Shown piece after piece: positions 8,701 to 18,346 of a stretch of DNA of 64,000 nucleotides (position 1 is its first letter; every line of letters starts with the position of its first letter). This DNA comes from Citrobacter sp. (GTDB lineage: Bacteria > Pseudomonadota > Gammaproteobacteria > Enterobacterales > Enterobacteriaceae), in assembly GCA_019415335.1 (NCBI GenBank), contig DXKH01000141.1:1-64000 (forward strand), read 5' to 3'. Below the pieces are notes generated by a model that saw only the letters and a program-made list of their open reading frames with translations, made no database searches and was not told where the DNA came from. A program made the position numbers and the translations under genes.

Positions 8701-10196
8701 TATGCGGCCTCCTCTGGATACTGAAGACGGAACTGGTTAACCACTGCGAAGACGCGCAACTGGTTGACATAATCAGGTGGGAACAGCGTGTTCAGGCGGT
8801 TCGGATCATTAGCATCACGCTCAACAATCAGGTACTTCTTGAAGAGCTCATAATTTTCAACGATGCCCGCGCGTTCCAGCTGGCGATACGTTGCCAGTAA
8901 CTCACCTTTGATGACCGACGGCGTCACAATTGCCTGACCGGGGCCAAAACGGGTACCGTCGTTCGCCAGTTTATGACGGCCGTATTTACTGGTAATCACT
9001 GACTTGAGGCGGCGCAGAACGTATGCGCTGGTATGCAGGGTTTCGCTGTCAAGATAACTGTTATCCGCAGAACCATACGCGTTTTTCTTATACGTGGTGA
9101 CGTCGCGCTGAACGCGCAGAATGCCGCTTTCAACATATGCGGTAGCGACACCATGCGACAGAAGAGACTGCTGCTCTGTCATGGTAAAGCGTTTGCCCTT
9201 CGGAGCTGGCAACATACCAACCAGCTCCCCGGTCTGTGTCGGTCGGGCCGGATCATTACGAATGAATACCGCAGCACGAGCTGTGCGACTTGCCGCCAGT
9301 TCATCGGCAGGCGTCTGGGTCTCCTTCTCGTAACCGGCCAGGGTAATATGCTGAAGATTGAACATATCTCCGGCGGTAACCAGCTCGGAAAGCGTCCCCA
9401 GTTTGGCTGTGTACACATGGCCATACAACTGGCGGGCATAACTCCAGCGACCGCTGGTATCGTTCATTTCGTTCGACAGCGTGTTCACAGAAGCCGCATC
9501 ACTGAAAGGATGACCGATATAGTCAAACGGTTCATCGGCCATCGCCGCGATCGTTCCAGTAAGCACCGGCGCACCGGTTCCTGCCGTACCAGACGCCACT
9601 GCAATCTGAATACCTGCCGGAAGCACCTCACCACCACCAAAACCGTAATAATTCAGAGATACCGGAATTTCATTACCGCACAAACCTTTATGGCGAGCGG
9701 TCAGTGTAACCACGCCAGCGGCCGCAGTAGAGGTAAACGGAAGGTCGGCATTGGCATTGATTGCCGTACTGATCGCAGTAGCAACGGCGGCAACATCATC
9801 CCCATTGATTACTGCAGCCTGCACACGGGTGCGTCCGATATAAAGATTCACTGTACCGGTTTCCGTCGCGGCACCTGTCACTGTAATCGTTACAGTCGCG
9901 GCAGCACCTGTGGCTTCCGGTACCGCGATAATGTACAACTCACCAAACGGATCGGTTTCACGGTATGCGGTAACCATACGGGCTAGCTGGCTACCCGGAC
10001 CGCAAATCTGACGCGCATAATCTTTAGAAGGCATCAGGATCAGACTTTCCTTCTCAATCGTCGCATCCGCATTGGCGTAGCCGATCAAAAGAGCAGGACC
10101 GTAATCCTGAGTGGTATTCGCCGCCGAGCTGTCCATTTCCGCATAAAACAGCGGTACCAGCGTGCTCGATGGGATGGTGTTCATACTAATCGTCAT
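8700..10196 (-). CDS. Contractile tail sheath protein (Mu gpL-like)
   Basis: A 498-residue sheath subunit, showing that this is a contractile-tail (myovirus) phage. Recognisable parts are the N-terminal STLVPLFYAEMDSSAANTT, a beta-rich inserted domain at about residues 100-200 with many Ala, Thr and Gly, and the conserved C-terminal RLKSVITSKYGRHKL and NRLNTLFPPDYVNQLRVFA. The ATG at 10196 overlaps the stop of the small DUF2635 gene by 11 nt. Length agrees with Mu gpL (about 495). Confidence 0.92.
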   Translation of the reverse strand: MTISMNTIPSSTLVPLFYAEMDSSAANTTQDYGPALLIGYANADATIEKESLILMPSKDYARQICGPGSQLARMVTAYRETDPFGELYIIAVPEATGAAATVTITVTGAATETGTVNLYIGRTRVQAAVINGDDVAAVATAISTAINANADLPFTSTAAAGVVTLTARHKGLCGNEIPVSLNYYGFGGGEVLPAGIQIAVASGTAGTGAPVLTGTIAAMADEPFDYIGHPFSDAASVNTLSNEMNDTSGRWSYARQLYGHVYTAKLGTLSELVTAGDMFNLQHITLAGYEKETQTPADELAASRTARAAVFIRNDPARPTQTGELVGMLPAPKGKRFTMTEQQSLLSHGVATAYVESGILRVQRDVTTYKKNAYGSADNSYLDSETLHTSAYVLRRLKSVITSKYGRHKLANDGTRFGPGQAIVTPSVIKGELLATYRQLERAGIVENYELFKKYLIVERDANDPNRLNTLFPPDYVNQLRVFAVVNQFRLQYPEEAA

Positions 10197-10350
10197 TGGC
10201 TTTCACCTTTTTATTAACGCGCCGGATATCACCAGCCGCTTCGCGCCGCAGCCAGTAGTTATTCTCTTCAACATTTCGCCCTTCAGAGGGCAAAAGGTCG
10301 CCTCGGGCAGGGTCAGGAACTGACCGCCCTTTTGCGGGTTTTACAAACAT
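10186..10350 (-). CDS. Small DUF2635-family protein (Mu gp38-like)
   Basis: A 54-residue protein beginning MFVKPAKGRSVPDPARG and ending with a basic tail. The phrase VKPAKGRSVPDP is the hallmark of the DUF2635 family (Mu gp38), always found just before the sheath gene. The start is the ATG at 10350 and the stop TAG at 10186-10188 lies inside the start region of the sheath gene. Function is unknown; conservation of place suggests a role in sheath assembly. Confidence 0.85.
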   Translation of the reverse strand: MFVKPAKGRSVPDPARGDLLPSEGRNVEENNYWLRREAAGDIRRVNKKVKANDD

Positions 10351-10358
10351 ATGGCCTC

Positions 10359-10919
10359 TCAGGAAGGGAGATTTATTTCAGTGTGAAGCTCAATATCGCC
10401 ATCGGGACCACTCCCCGGATCAATAAAGTCCACATCAATGGAAAGCGTTCTGAATTCATCAAGGCTATTAAGCTCATCCTGTTGACGCGTATCATCCTCA
10501 GTCAGCTCATTCTCAACAGTGAAATCGAACTGATAGCTGAGTTCGTGGCGATTCACATCCAGTAATGTTCCACCGGCATAGGTGACAGGGTTTCCGCGCT
10601 CCTCCGGATTCCATCCGAGAAGTGCTTTGAACAACACCTGCCGGATGTCGTGGACCACATCGTATGATGCGAACTGCCCTCGCTCATCCCGGCCATTACT
10701 GACAAAAACAATCACCGAGAAACTCTCGGTAAGATCCTGCCAGTAATCTGTCTGGCTTTTTTGCTCTCCTGGGGAATCATCACCAGGAACAACATATGCC
10801 GCCGGGAGTCGCATTTTTCCGATTTCAGGCAGATCTTTAAACTGAGCAGCACCGGCTACACGGTTCTCAAAAATGGGGCAGTTTGCCCGTAGTGTTGCAA
10901 TGATGGGTGAGAGTTTCAT
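10359..10919 (-). CDS. Probable tail terminator / gp37-like protein
   Basis: A 186-residue protein located between the head-tail joining genes and DUF2635, where Mu-like phages encode gp37 and SfV-like phages the tail terminator. The early phrases RLPAAYVVPGDD and IVFVSNGRDERGQFASYDVVHDIR resemble the gpU-like terminator fold. The extreme C-terminus is acidic. It overlaps the upstream gene by one base. The assignment rests on position and general likeness rather than a decisive motif. Confidence 0.65.
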   Translation of the reverse strand: MKLSPIIATLRANCPIFENRVAGAAQFKDLPEIGKMRLPAAYVVPGDDSPGEQKSQTDYWQDLTESFSVIVFVSNGRDERGQFASYDVVHDIRQVLFKALLGWNPEERGNPVTYAGGTLLDVNRHELSYQFDFTVENELTEDDTRQQDELNSLDEFRTLSIDVDFIDPGSGPDGDIELHTEINLPS

Positions 10920-11422
10920 CAGCGGCGTTTCTCCGGTTTGAGTGACTGACGCAACTCACGGGCAAGGTAGTACCGCGTCCACGGACTGTTTTTTTGCAGT
11001 GTCTCAACCATGAAGTTATTACGCGGAGCAAGACGCCAGCCGCTACCGCCAGACGCTCCACGATGATGACTACGCTGACGACGTGCACCGCCACGAACAC
11101 CGTAGAAAAGAAACGCCGGGTAAAAGTCGCCGGTGATCAGTCTGTTTCCCTGCCCGTTTCGCTGGTTTGGTGCAATACGGGTCATAAACCCCGGGCGTCG
11201 CCCGCTTGCTTTTGGCACCATATAGCCGATGGATTTCGCCAGTCGACCAGTCTGGTAACCAGGGTTTTCACCACCTTCTGATCGCCCACGACGCATTACC
11301 AGCCGGCGCGCATCACGCATGTGCCTCTGCCCGATATGGACAAACGCCCGCCGCACCCGAGCGCGGTTGAAGCGCATTTCCTTTGGTTGCTGAAAATCAA
11401 CGTGTAAAAAGGGTTGTGCCAT
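10919..11422 (-). CDS. HK97 gp10-like tail completion protein
   Basis: A 167-residue strongly basic protein (many Arg, including RRFNRARVRRA-like clusters at its start and RRQRSHHRGASGG later). The ATG at 11422 with GGAG spaced ahead is preferred; the frame is open further upstream only from a TTG. Its place between the head closure protein and the terminator suggests the gp10/virion morphogenesis family that completes the head-tail joint. The basic Arg/Gly stretch is unusual for the family. Confidence 0.6.
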   Translation of the reverse strand: MAQPFLHVDFQQPKEMRFNRARVRRAFVHIGQRHMRDARRLVMRRGRSEGGENPGYQTGRLAKSIGYMVPKASGRRPGFMTRIAPNQRNGQGNRLITGDFYPAFLFYGVRGGARRQRSHHRGASGGSGWRLAPRNNFMVETLQKNSPWTRYYLARELRQSLKPEKRR

Positions 11423-11810
11423 TACCGCTCCCTCCGGTTGATGCTGGCTCCGCGCCCAGTACAGTGCATTCAAGCAACATGAACCGCCGTTTGCTGTTCA
11501 GGTCCCGAACCCGCTTAACGCGATAAACCTCATCCCCCTGCACCACCTCAAAATCGCTGGTAATCCCCCGGCGATAGCGCAAAGTGATGTAGTGAGTGAT
11601 GGCATTATCCGTCTGGGCTGTCTCCTGGTATGTGGTCGCGCTGGTCTGTACCACCTTCGCCCACGCTTTAAATGAAACGGGGTAAACCGGCAGTGTGCCA
11701 AGGTCATCAGAAGGTGAGTCAACCCGCTGACGGATAAGCACCCGTTTATCAAGTTCCCCGGGGTCTGGCAGCAGATAAGTTGCGCTGGTCTGCGCTTGTC
11801 GTAGCTTCAT
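11397..11810 (-). CDS. Phage head-tail adaptor / head closure protein
   Basis: A 137-residue protein with PGELDKRVLIRQRVDSPSDD at about residues 16-35 and the family pattern of ITHYITLRYRRGITSDFEVV followed by YRVKRVRDLNSKRRFMLLEC. This is the head-tail adaptor family (HK97 gp7-9, SPP1 gp16-like) that closes the capsid vertex after packaging. It overlaps both neighbouring genes, as expected for a tightly coupled morphogenesis operon. Confidence 0.85.
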   Translation of the reverse strand: MKLRQAQTSATYLLPDPGELDKRVLIRQRVDSPSDDLGTLPVYPVSFKAWAKVVQTSATTYQETAQTDNAITHYITLRYRRGITSDFEVVQGDEVYRVKRVRDLNSKRRFMLLECTVLGAEPASTGGSGNGTTLFTR

Positions 11811-12130
11811 AGCGGAATAAACCTGTATGGCCCAACCAGCCAGTTATACGCCAACGGCATTTCGCTCTTTTCAACTTCACTGACCGAAGACCGGTTTTCA
11901 TAGTAATGAGTTAACAGCAGGAGCATTCCCAGTTTTACATCATCAGTCAGAACCAGTCCTTCTGTATCTTCCTCCGGAATGGCTTCATCTTTCTCGTATA
12001 GTTTACGGTTCAAAAATGATTCTGTTCGCGCCTGCACTGCGCTACCAAGCAGTTCGAGAAAAGGATCCTCATCAGTAAAATCTTCATCCAGCCGCAGCTG
12101 CGCCTTGATTTCTGGGAGTGTCAGCAGCAT
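11807..12130 (-). CDS. Head-tail connector gp6-like protein
   Basis: A 107-residue protein beginning MLLTLPEIKAQLRLDEDFTDED, the signature of the HK97 gp6-like connector that docks under the portal as a ring. The ATG at 12130 has GGAG six bases ahead and is preferred over an ATG at 12142 that lacks a good ribosome site. It is acidic and mainly helical. The stop overlaps the head closure start by 4 nt. Confidence 0.85.
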   Translation of the reverse strand: MLLTLPEIKAQLRLDEDFTDEDPFLELLGSAVQARTESFLNRKLYEKDEAIPEEDTEGLVLTDDVKLGMLLLLTHYYENRSSVSEVEKSEMPLAYNWLVGPYRFIPL

Positions 12131-12162
12131 AGATATCTCCATGCCCGCCAGACGGCGGGCAT

Positions 12163-12183
12163 AAAAAAACCGCTTTCGCGGTA
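12163..12183 (-). terminator. Intra-operon terminator after the capsid gene
   Basis: On the minus strand CCGC-GAAA-GCGG is followed by seven T residues, a compact rho-independent terminator with a stable GAAA tetraloop. It lies between the capsid gene and the gp6-like connector and could lower expression of downstream tail genes relative to the abundantly needed capsid protein. Confidence 0.75.
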
Positions 12184-12204
12184 CTGGTTACATCAGGTTT
12201 TCGG

Positions 12205-13428
12205 TTATGCCGGCTTGCCCACCAGCGCTTTGATGGCTGCCACGTCTTCAAGGACGCAGTCAAAACGGTGAAATGCCAGGAATGCTGTTTGATCGTACTC
12301 AGCATAACGTTCAACCAGGCGCTTCAGCGTCATATAGGTGATACGACGAATAATGAAGCGGTCGAAGTCACCGAGAAACGCGAATTTCTTACCCGCAGCA
12401 ATACCATCAATAGCCTGGTCAATAACATACGGGATATTCAGGATCGTTGCCGGGGTGCCGCCTGCGACATCCGGTAACCACAGTGGGCGATTCTGACCAT
12501 CTACCATTTCTTCAATCACCTGAAGGGTCGAATCATTAAATGCCCAGCGGTATTTAGGGCCACCACGGTAAGCCGGATCAATAGCATGTTTCAGCTTGTT
12601 CATTTCCTGCCAGGTGAATGTTGCGGCAGCAGCAGTATTTACAGTACCGGTGACCGACGCGACCAGGCCTTTAGGCTGTACCGGTGTACCTGCGCCGGTT
12701 CCCTGAACAAGATATTTGGCTTCACCACGCCCAATTCGCTGGCCAATACGCGCAGCCAGGTACGCTTCGATATCAACACCACTATCCTGTAATAGCTCAT
12801 TGGATACACGGATGATTTTGGACGACAACTTTTTAGCGCCCAGAATCGCAGTGCCGAAACTTACATCCTCTTCAGATGCTTCGGTGTTTTCACCCAGGAG
12901 TTCGCCTTCTTCCGCAGTACCGTCGGAGGTCGACCAGGTAATATCCTGACCATTCGAAGTATTGAGGATCTGCGCCACGCTGGCGATTCCACCATAGGCT
13001 TTCATCGAGTCGACGATTTTATTCAACATCTGCGTCGGTACGGTGTAACCACCTTTAGCGTCCGGCGTCGTACCCTGGGCCCGCAGCTCTTTAACTGCCT
13101 GACGCTCTTCGGCGGACAGTTCGCTGAAGCCGTGACGCAGGAACTTATCAAACGCCGCGGCGCGACGCTCAGCACTTTGCTCTTCCGGTGTATTGTTACG
13201 TTGCTGCCGACGTTGCTCATCCTCATGATCTTCAACGTGTGCCTGATCGAGGCGACGCAGTTCCTCCAGACGCCCGATTTGTTCATCAAGTGCATCCAGT
13301 TCAGACTTTGCGGCGTTCCACTGAGTACGCTGCTCATCAGTCCAGGTCGCATCACCAATTTTTTCGTGCAGCGCACGCATATCAGTAGCGATGGTGTTAC
13401 GTTTTTGCTTCAGTTCGTGCAGTTTCAT
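12205..13428 (-). CDS. Major capsid protein, HK97 family
   Basis: A 407-residue major head protein. Residues 1 to about 100 are a charged, coiled-coil-rich delta (scaffold) domain beginning MKLHELKQKRNTIATDMRAL, which the prohead protease removes. The shell domain follows, with GGYTVPTQMLNKIVDSMK near residues 131-148 and the P-domain segment ELLQDSGVDIEAYLAARIG near 213-231. The ATG at 13428 has an AGGAAA ribosome site, and a terminator follows the gene. Confidence 0.93.
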   Translation of the reverse strand: MKLHELKQKRNTIATDMRALHEKIGDATWTDEQRTQWNAAKSELDALDEQIGRLEELRRLDQAHVEDHEDEQRRQQRNNTPEEQSAERRAAAFDKFLRHGFSELSAEERQAVKELRAQGTTPDAKGGYTVPTQMLNKIVDSMKAYGGIASVAQILNTSNGQDITWSTSDGTAEEGELLGENTEASEEDVSFGTAILGAKKLSSKIIRVSNELLQDSGVDIEAYLAARIGQRIGRGEAKYLVQGTGAGTPVQPKGLVASVTGTVNTAAAATFTWQEMNKLKHAIDPAYRGGPKYRWAFNDSTLQVIEEMVDGQNRPLWLPDVAGGTPATILNIPYVIDQAIDGIAAGKKFAFLGDFDRFIIRRITYMTLKRLVERYAEYDQTAFLAFHRFDCVLEDVAAIKALVGKPA

Positions 13429-13437
13429 GTTTTTTCC

Positions 13438-14037
13438 TTACGCGTTAAGAAGGTTCAGCAGGCGCTCACGCGCCATTCGTTGATTAATGGCTTGCGCCAG
13501 CGCGCCACTGTCGCGCGCCTCCTGCCAGGCTTTCATGGATCGGACACCGGAATCGGCTTCCTGATAGGCCGGATAGGTCACCGGGCTCACATCAAACAGC
13601 CGGGAAAAAAGGGAGATTTCGCGGATGACAATACCTTCGTCGTCTTCGTACCAGTGCTCGCCGTCGCGGGCCACGCGGAATGCGAAAGACGACTGACTGA
13701 TATCGCCACGGAACATCGGGGCGAGAACCAGATCCCGGATGGTCTGGGTTTCAGGTGCGGTGATGTCATAGCGCAACCCTTTATCATCAACGGACAGTGA
13801 AAGCGTACCGGCCGCGCTGCGCCCCAGAATAAAATTAGGGTCATGGTTAAACAGCCCGCGTACATCATCATTCAGCACGTCGTCAAACGCGCCGGGCTTG
13901 ATGATTTCACGGAATCCCCATAACGGCTCAGAACGGCTGTTGAACACTGAGCCATAACCGATAATGTGTGTCGGTTGCTCACTGTGTTGCTCCGCCCGAA
14001 CCTCACCGCTGTAACAGCGGACTTCGCGATCATCCAT
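13438..14037 (-). CDS. HK97-family prohead protease
   Basis: A 199-residue serine protease that cleaves the capsid delta domain during maturation. It has the family core IIGYGSVFNSRSEPLWGFREI, then NHDPNFILGRSAAGTLSL (His and Ser candidates of the catalytic set) and SQSSFAFRVARDGE. The ATG at 14037 is chosen because it overlaps the portal stop and gives the usual length of about 200; the open frame upstream of it is the portal gene in another phase. Confidence 0.9.
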   Translation of the reverse strand: MDDREVRCYSGEVRAEQHSEQPTHIIGYGSVFNSRSEPLWGFREIIKPGAFDDVLNDDVRGLFNHDPNFILGRSAAGTLSLSVDDKGLRYDITAPETQTIRDLVLAPMFRGDISQSSFAFRVARDGEHWYEDDEGIVIREISLFSRLFDVSPVTYPAYQEADSGVRSMKAWQEARDSGALAQAINQRMARERLLNLLNA

Positions 14038-15256
14038 TGGGTTGCTCCTCACTTTTGGGGTCGGTAGTAAAGTCTTTCGCGGGATTTGCGGCGTTAACGC
14101 TGACCAGCATCTCGTCCAGTCCATCAACTGGATTCATGTCTTCAAACGCGCGCGCTTCGTTGCGACTCATCCAGCCGTCAGTGATGGCGAAGTGATAGAA
14201 CTGCGCCCGCTCCTGTGGCGTACCACGCAGGAGACCTGTCAGGTTAAAACGCGTGTAGAAGCCTGCTGCCAGTTCAGCCCGAGTGAAAAGCCGCCGGTTA
14301 AGCTCCTGCTCCCAGTTAGTCACCCAGGGCATCATGGTGTAGCGGACAAACTGAATGGCCTGCTGGGTGATGTTGGAGAACGTGGCTTTTTCCAGATCGT
14401 TAATCATGTGTGCCGGCACATTGAAAATACCGGCAATCATGGAGCGGTTCAGTTTGGTCATGTCGATGATCTGGGCATCGACCGGTGAAACCGTTAGCGC
14501 TCTATAATCAAGATCAGCGGGCAGCAGCATGGTTTTATTCTCCTGGCTTCTCAGGGCCAGCGCTGCCTTCTGCCAGGCATCTTTCAGCCAGGTCCAGCTT
14601 TCTTTTTGAAGCGGGGTTTTGACTGAAACAATACCCGCAGGGCGAGCATTACCGCTGAAAAAGCTTTCGGTATACTTCTGCCCGCTCATCCCCATGCCAA
14701 TGGTTTCGGCATGCTGCATGATTGGGCTGAGCCCCATTTTCTGGTTATTGCCCAGCGCCCGGATATGGATCATGTCATCCGGGCTGATGGCGAAGGCGCC
14801 CTCTTCGTTGTAAAGGCCGTAGGTATAGCGCCCGCCGGTTTTCAGCAGGGTTGTTTCCCACGGCATACAACTTTCAAGGCCGACAACTTCGCCGCGCCGG
14901 TTACGCTTTACCCACGAATACCCATTTCCCCAGCCGAGGATGTGGCGCTGTTTCAGCTCGCGCCATTTGTAGCTGGTCTGCCAGATATTGGGCTCATCGT
15001 GAATGAGATAAAACGCCGGGTGATCGCGCGCAGGCTCAACTTTGCCGTTGTGTTTTCGCATAACATGGAGCGGCATCTGCGCGAGATTTGACGACAGGAC
15101 ATAGATACAGGCGTAAACCGCCGCCAGTTTCATGGCAGTCTCAGGGCTGACGTACATATCAGATTTAAAAATTCCGTCTGTATCGACCAGATCACCGCTA
15201 ATCGGTGTAGCCGGATTCTCCAGTGACTCACTTCTGAAAAAGGCGTCAAGCAACAC
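14030..15256 (-). CDS. Phage portal protein, HK97 family
   Basis: A 408-residue portal subunit that forms the dodecameric DNA gate at the unique vertex. Typical elements are VSPETAMKLAAVYACIYVLS near residues 36-55, a central SGQKYTESFFSGNARPAGIV and FNVPAHMINDLEKATFSN near the stem and clip region. Translation starts at a GTG (15256) overlapping the end of the small membrane-protein gene. The C-terminus ends KSEEQPNG just before the protease start. Confidence 0.92.
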   Translation of the reverse strand: MLLDAFFRSESLENPATPISGDLVDTDGIFKSDMYVSPETAMKLAAVYACIYVLSSNLAQMPLHVMRKHNGKVEPARDHPAFYLIHDEPNIWQTSYKWRELKQRHILGWGNGYSWVKRNRRGEVVGLESCMPWETTLLKTGGRYTYGLYNEEGAFAISPDDMIHIRALGNNQKMGLSPIMQHAETIGMGMSGQKYTESFFSGNARPAGIVSVKTPLQKESWTWLKDAWQKAALALRSQENKTMLLPADLDYRALTVSPVDAQIIDMTKLNRSMIAGIFNVPAHMINDLEKATFSNITQQAIQFVRYTMMPWVTNWEQELNRRLFTRAELAAGFYTRFNLTGLLRGTPQERAQFYHFAITDGWMSRNEARAFEDMNPVDGLDEMLVSVNAANPAKDFTTDPKSEEQPNG

Positions 15257-15407
15257 GTTTCCCCCTTCTGGCCATTGCCAGTGCCGCCACCAGCAACAGA
15301 CCGCCGGAGAACATCAGAGCGGGTGCCAGCCCAAACTGCAGATAAAACCCCGCCGTGAGCAGCCCGTATCCGGTCAGCCCGATAACATCAGTAACGAGTG
15401 ATTTCAT
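15246..15407 (-). CDS. Small hydrophobic protein between terminase and portal
   Basis: A 53-residue protein starting [20 protein letters not shown], with two hydrophobic stretches (about residues 8-22 and 28-46) and a basic end (ARRGKRVA). Its ATG overlaps the large terminase stop in an ATGA arrangement, and its stop lies inside the portal start. Similar small membrane proteins occupy this place in HK97- and SfV-like phages; function unknown. Confidence 0.75.
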   Translation of the reverse strand: MKSLVTDVIGLTGYGLLTAGFYLQFGLAPALMFSGGLLLVAALAMARRGKRVA

Positions 15408-17137
15408 AGAATTAAGAGGTCTTCGTCTGGATCCAGTGAGGAGAGGAAATCGCCAGGCTCTTTAAGCATGACCCGTCCAATTGCCATAATCAGCGCTACT
15501 GCGCCGTCAATTTTGTTTTCGTTCTGCTCTTTGATGGGTTTCACCACATCGTCATTACCTGGAATGTTTTTCCCCACCACATTGCTGATACACCAACTCA
15601 TGATCGGGTTTCCGTCATGATGGAACCGACCAGACTCGATCGCCGCTTCCAGCTCTTTCATCGGATCTGACATATTGGTGTAGTTCTGGATGACGGTAAT
15701 GGGATTAAGTTGCTCATCTGCCAGTTCATGAGAAAGACCTGTTGCTCCGTATGGATCAATTGGTGACTCAGTGACCGGATTCAGTTTGTTCGCCTCTTTG
15801 GCTTCTTCCAGGATATAACGGTAATCCACTTCTGCGCCTTCGGTAATGGTGAGATAACCCATCTCCACCCATTTCTGAAAACGCTCAGCGGTGCGGCGAT
15901 CCTCATTTTTCTCAGCGCTGTACACCGTGTCATACGGTACCCAGAACCGTGGGGCCACGCAGTAATAATGCATTTTGCCGTCAATCTCCCGGCTAAACAG
16001 CCGCGCCATACTGTTCATATCCAGCTTGCGCGCAAGATCGAATGACAACACGCAGGGCTGCCCCTCAAAAAGCTCGAGTGTCAGCGTTCTGTCTTCGCAT
16101 TTCTGCCACGAGACAAGGTTGAAAAACGCGGCGCGGGCAGCCACCCAGATGTTGAGGTGCTTGGTTTTAAACACGCCAGCCTGACGAGCGTTATTGATGG
16201 CGCGCTGTTGCTGGCTCAACAAGAAATCACGGTAAACAGAGACGCCCATATTCGGGTTGGCTTTCTCCAGTACCTTCGGGTCTGTCCAGTCGTCCCCTTC
16301 ATCGACCGTATAAATAACGCCGAACAGTTCTTCGTTTGGCACCGATCCGTTCAGCATCTCGATCACTTCGCGCCTTTTGTCGTAGCACGGCCCCTCGATG
16401 TTGTAGCCAGCAGTGGTGATCGCCCACATCAGCGGCTGCCGCCGGGCGCCCATACCTGTCAGCATTGTTGTATAGAGCGAATCAGTAGGATGTTCGTGGT
16501 ATTCGTCGACTATTGCGCAGTGTGGTGAAGCGCCGTCACCGGGATTCCCGATCAGTGGCTCGAAGCGGGCACCATCCTCCGGACGGTTCAGGTTTGAGGC
16601 GTTTACCTCAATGCCGAAAGCCTCCACCAGTAGCGGTGTACGCTTGCACATCAGACGCGCGGGCCTGAAAACTTCCCAGGCCTGTTTTTCGGTCGTAGCA
16701 CCGGAATAAACCTCCGCGCCGAACTCGTTATCACAGGTGAAACAGAACAGCGCCACGCCTGCGGAGATTGCCGACTTACCGTTTTTGCGGGGGATCTCAG
16801 TGTAGACCTCTCGAAAGCGGCGCAACTTTGAACCTTTTTGCACCCATCCAAAGGCACAGCAGACGATGAAAAGTTGCCATGGTTCGAGGGTGATTGGCAT
16901 CCGTTTGAATGCCCATTCGCCCTTTGTATGCGGCAGTAACTGAATAAATTTAGCGGCCTTCTCCGCCAGGTCTTTATCAAAGCGGTAACGAAATTTGCGG
17001 CTCTTTTCCTGAGCCATGTCGTCAATATGGCGCTGACAAGCCTGAATGACATATTGACACGCCGGAATTTTTCCCCGCACAACGTTGCGGGCATACTGAT
17101 TCGCGGCGTTAACGTTTGGGTACGATTTCCGACTCAT
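15404..17137 (-). CDS. Terminase large subunit (HK97 gp2-like)
   Basis: A 577-residue packaging motor. The N-terminal ATPase has [23 protein letters not shown] (Walker A-like RKNGKS near residue 115) and the Walker B-type [11 protein letters not shown] near 210. The C-terminal nuclease part includes [18 protein letters not shown] with the first acidic metal ligand. It pairs with the P27-like small terminase encoded immediately upstream with a 4-nt overlap. Length and order are those of HK97/SfV cos-type phages. Confidence 0.93.
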   Translation of the reverse strand: MSRKSYPNVNAANQYARNVVRGKIPACQYVIQACQRHIDDMAQEKSRKFRYRFDKDLAEKAAKFIQLLPHTKGEWAFKRMPITLEPWQLFIVCCAFGWVQKGSKLRRFREVYTEIPRKNGKSAISAGVALFCFTCDNEFGAEVYSGATTEKQAWEVFRPARLMCKRTPLLVEAFGIEVNASNLNRPEDGARFEPLIGNPGDGASPHCAIVDEYHEHPTDSLYTTMLTGMGARRQPLMWAITTAGYNIEGPCYDKRREVIEMLNGSVPNEELFGVIYTVDEGDDWTDPKVLEKANPNMGVSVYRDFLLSQQQRAINNARQAGVFKTKHLNIWVAARAAFFNLVSWQKCEDRTLTLELFEGQPCVLSFDLARKLDMNSMARLFSREIDGKMHYYCVAPRFWVPYDTVYSAEKNEDRRTAERFQKWVEMGYLTITEGAEVDYRYILEEAKEANKLNPVTESPIDPYGATGLSHELADEQLNPITVIQNYTNMSDPMKELEAAIESGRFHHDGNPIMSWCISNVVGKNIPGNDDVVKPIKEQNENKIDGAVALIMAIGRVMLKEPGDFLSSLDPDEDLLIL

Positions 17138-17631
17138 GAGTTAATCATCTTCAGGAAGGGGTTGCTGGTTTTCTTCTGTCCGGCGAGCCCGATAAGGCGC
17201 TGGCGGCTGCTGGGATCGAGACCCAGCATAGAACCGGTAGAACTCATCTCCGATTCCTGTTCTTTTTTGGCGGTAAGTTCAGGGTTCTTTATCTTTCCGC
17301 CCATCGCCCCGGTGATGGAAAGACCATCCCTGGCGATATTCTTTACGGCGCGCCGCCAGAATTCATAAGCCACGCACCAGCGCTCAAGTACGGCCAGATC
17401 GGTAACGCATAAAAGCCCCTGCCCGCATAACTCCTTCGTAGTCAATTCCCACATGACAGATGCCATAGGCATACCATCATCTTCTGCAAACCACTCTGGC
17501 GGCGCCACGCCCTTAATTGGTGTGAACACCGGTTCATCTTTATTCAGGGCTCGCTTGCCGGGGTTACCGGCCAGTTCCTTACGCGCCGTTGGCTTGGGAC
17601 GACGCCCGGAACGCCCCGCCGTTCCAGCCAT
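17134..17631 (-). CDS. Terminase small subunit, P27 family
   Basis: A 165-residue DNA-recognition subunit of the packaging enzyme. It begins with a basic segment [22 protein letters not shown], typical of the P27 family, followed by the helical core with [20 protein letters not shown] near residues 88-107. The last part ([16 protein letters not shown]) matches the conserved C-terminus. The neighbouring HNH endonuclease gene is a usual companion in HK97-type cos packaging. Confidence 0.9.
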   Translation of the reverse strand: MAGTAGRSGRRPKPTARKELAGNPGKRALNKDEPVFTPIKGVAPPEWFAEDDGMPMASVMWELTTKELCGQGLLCVTDLAVLERWCVAYEFWRRAVKNIARDGLSITGAMGGKIKNPELTAKKEQESEMSSTGSMLGLDPSSRQRLIGLAGQKKTSNPFLKMINS

Positions 17632-17761
17632 AAGCGATACTCCTGGTTAAATTTCATTTTTCGCGGGTATAAAAATTCGATGAGGCGGGCAGTCCGGAAG
17701 GAAGGCGGTCGCAGAGATTTTGCCACCCCCTCCCCTGGCTGACAACAGATGATAATCATTA

Positions 17762-18112
17762 TCACTTAAGTCGCTCGCGCGCGGTCTTCGCTGCGTGACA
17801 CGACCAACACAGACTCTCGAGGTTGCTGTCATCATCCGTGCCACCGTGAGCCTTCGCTTTGATGTGGTCGACACAGGAAGCCTGCTTGACGATCCCTTGC
17901 CTGAGATGGTTCTGACACAGACCGCTATCACGCTTCAGAATACGGGCTCGTATCACTTCCCACTTCGTTCCATAACCGCGCTGGTGTCTTGATTGTCCTG
18001 GCTTGTATTGCCGCCATCCTTCGCCTTTATGTGATTCGCAGTAGCCTGACGGATCGGTTGTTGTCGAGCGGCAACCGCGAACGCGACAGGCTTTTGGTGT
18101 ACGTGGTGGCAT
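17762..18112 (-). CDS. HNH endonuclease (packaging-associated)
   Basis: A 116-residue HNH nuclease. The metal and catalytic motif is visible as CVDHIKAKAHGGTDDDSNLE followed by CWSCHAAKT (about residues 74-108), together with an N-terminal zinc-type pattern of Cys (CRVRGCRS and CESHKGEG). In HK97-like phages this enzyme works with the terminase at the cos site. It is encoded upstream of the terminase genes with a 130-nt gap in which no other gene is seen. Confidence 0.9.
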   Translation of the reverse strand: MPPRTPKACRVRGCRSTTTDPSGYCESHKGEGWRQYKPGQSRHQRGYGTKWEVIRARILKRDSGLCQNHLRQGIVKQASCVDHIKAKAHGGTDDDSNLESLCWSCHAAKTARERLK

Positions 18113-18133
18113 GAGTTAATACCTGCTTAAATG

Positions 18134-18322
18134 CTACTTTATGATTTTCACAATCTGATCGCCAAGGGTCGCAGTTTCACGTATCTCCTGGACAATGTAA
18201 GAGGCGTGTTCTCGGCTTATGGCGTAGATGTTGAACGAAAACTGACGACCATCAGCATCGGAAAAATTTACGCTGAATAAGTGCCAGTCACGACCATCAA
18301 CGTTAACTGTTGTTTTATCCAT
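18134..18322 (-). CDS. Hypothetical small phage protein
   Basis: A 62-residue acidic protein beginning MDKTTVNVDGRDWHLFSVNF. It has no membrane segment or metal motif and looks like a single small alpha/beta domain (YAISREHASYIVQEIRET). It lies between the Rz lysis gene and the HNH nuclease on the same strand, so it would be transcribed late. I do not recognise the family; similar small genes occur at this place in lambdoid prophages. Confidence 0.6.
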   Translation of the reverse strand: MDKTTVNVDGRDWHLFSVNFSDADGRQFSFNIYAISREHASYIVQEIRETATLGDQIVKIIK

Positions 18323-18346
18323 AAATAGCCTTCGTTGCCTCGCTCG

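Noticed and set aside
9033..9986. A 317-codon plus-strand frame across the sheath gene
   Set aside because: It is the antisense shadow of a well-supported sheath gene, with a composition unlike a protein (many Arg, His and Cys) and no ribosome site.
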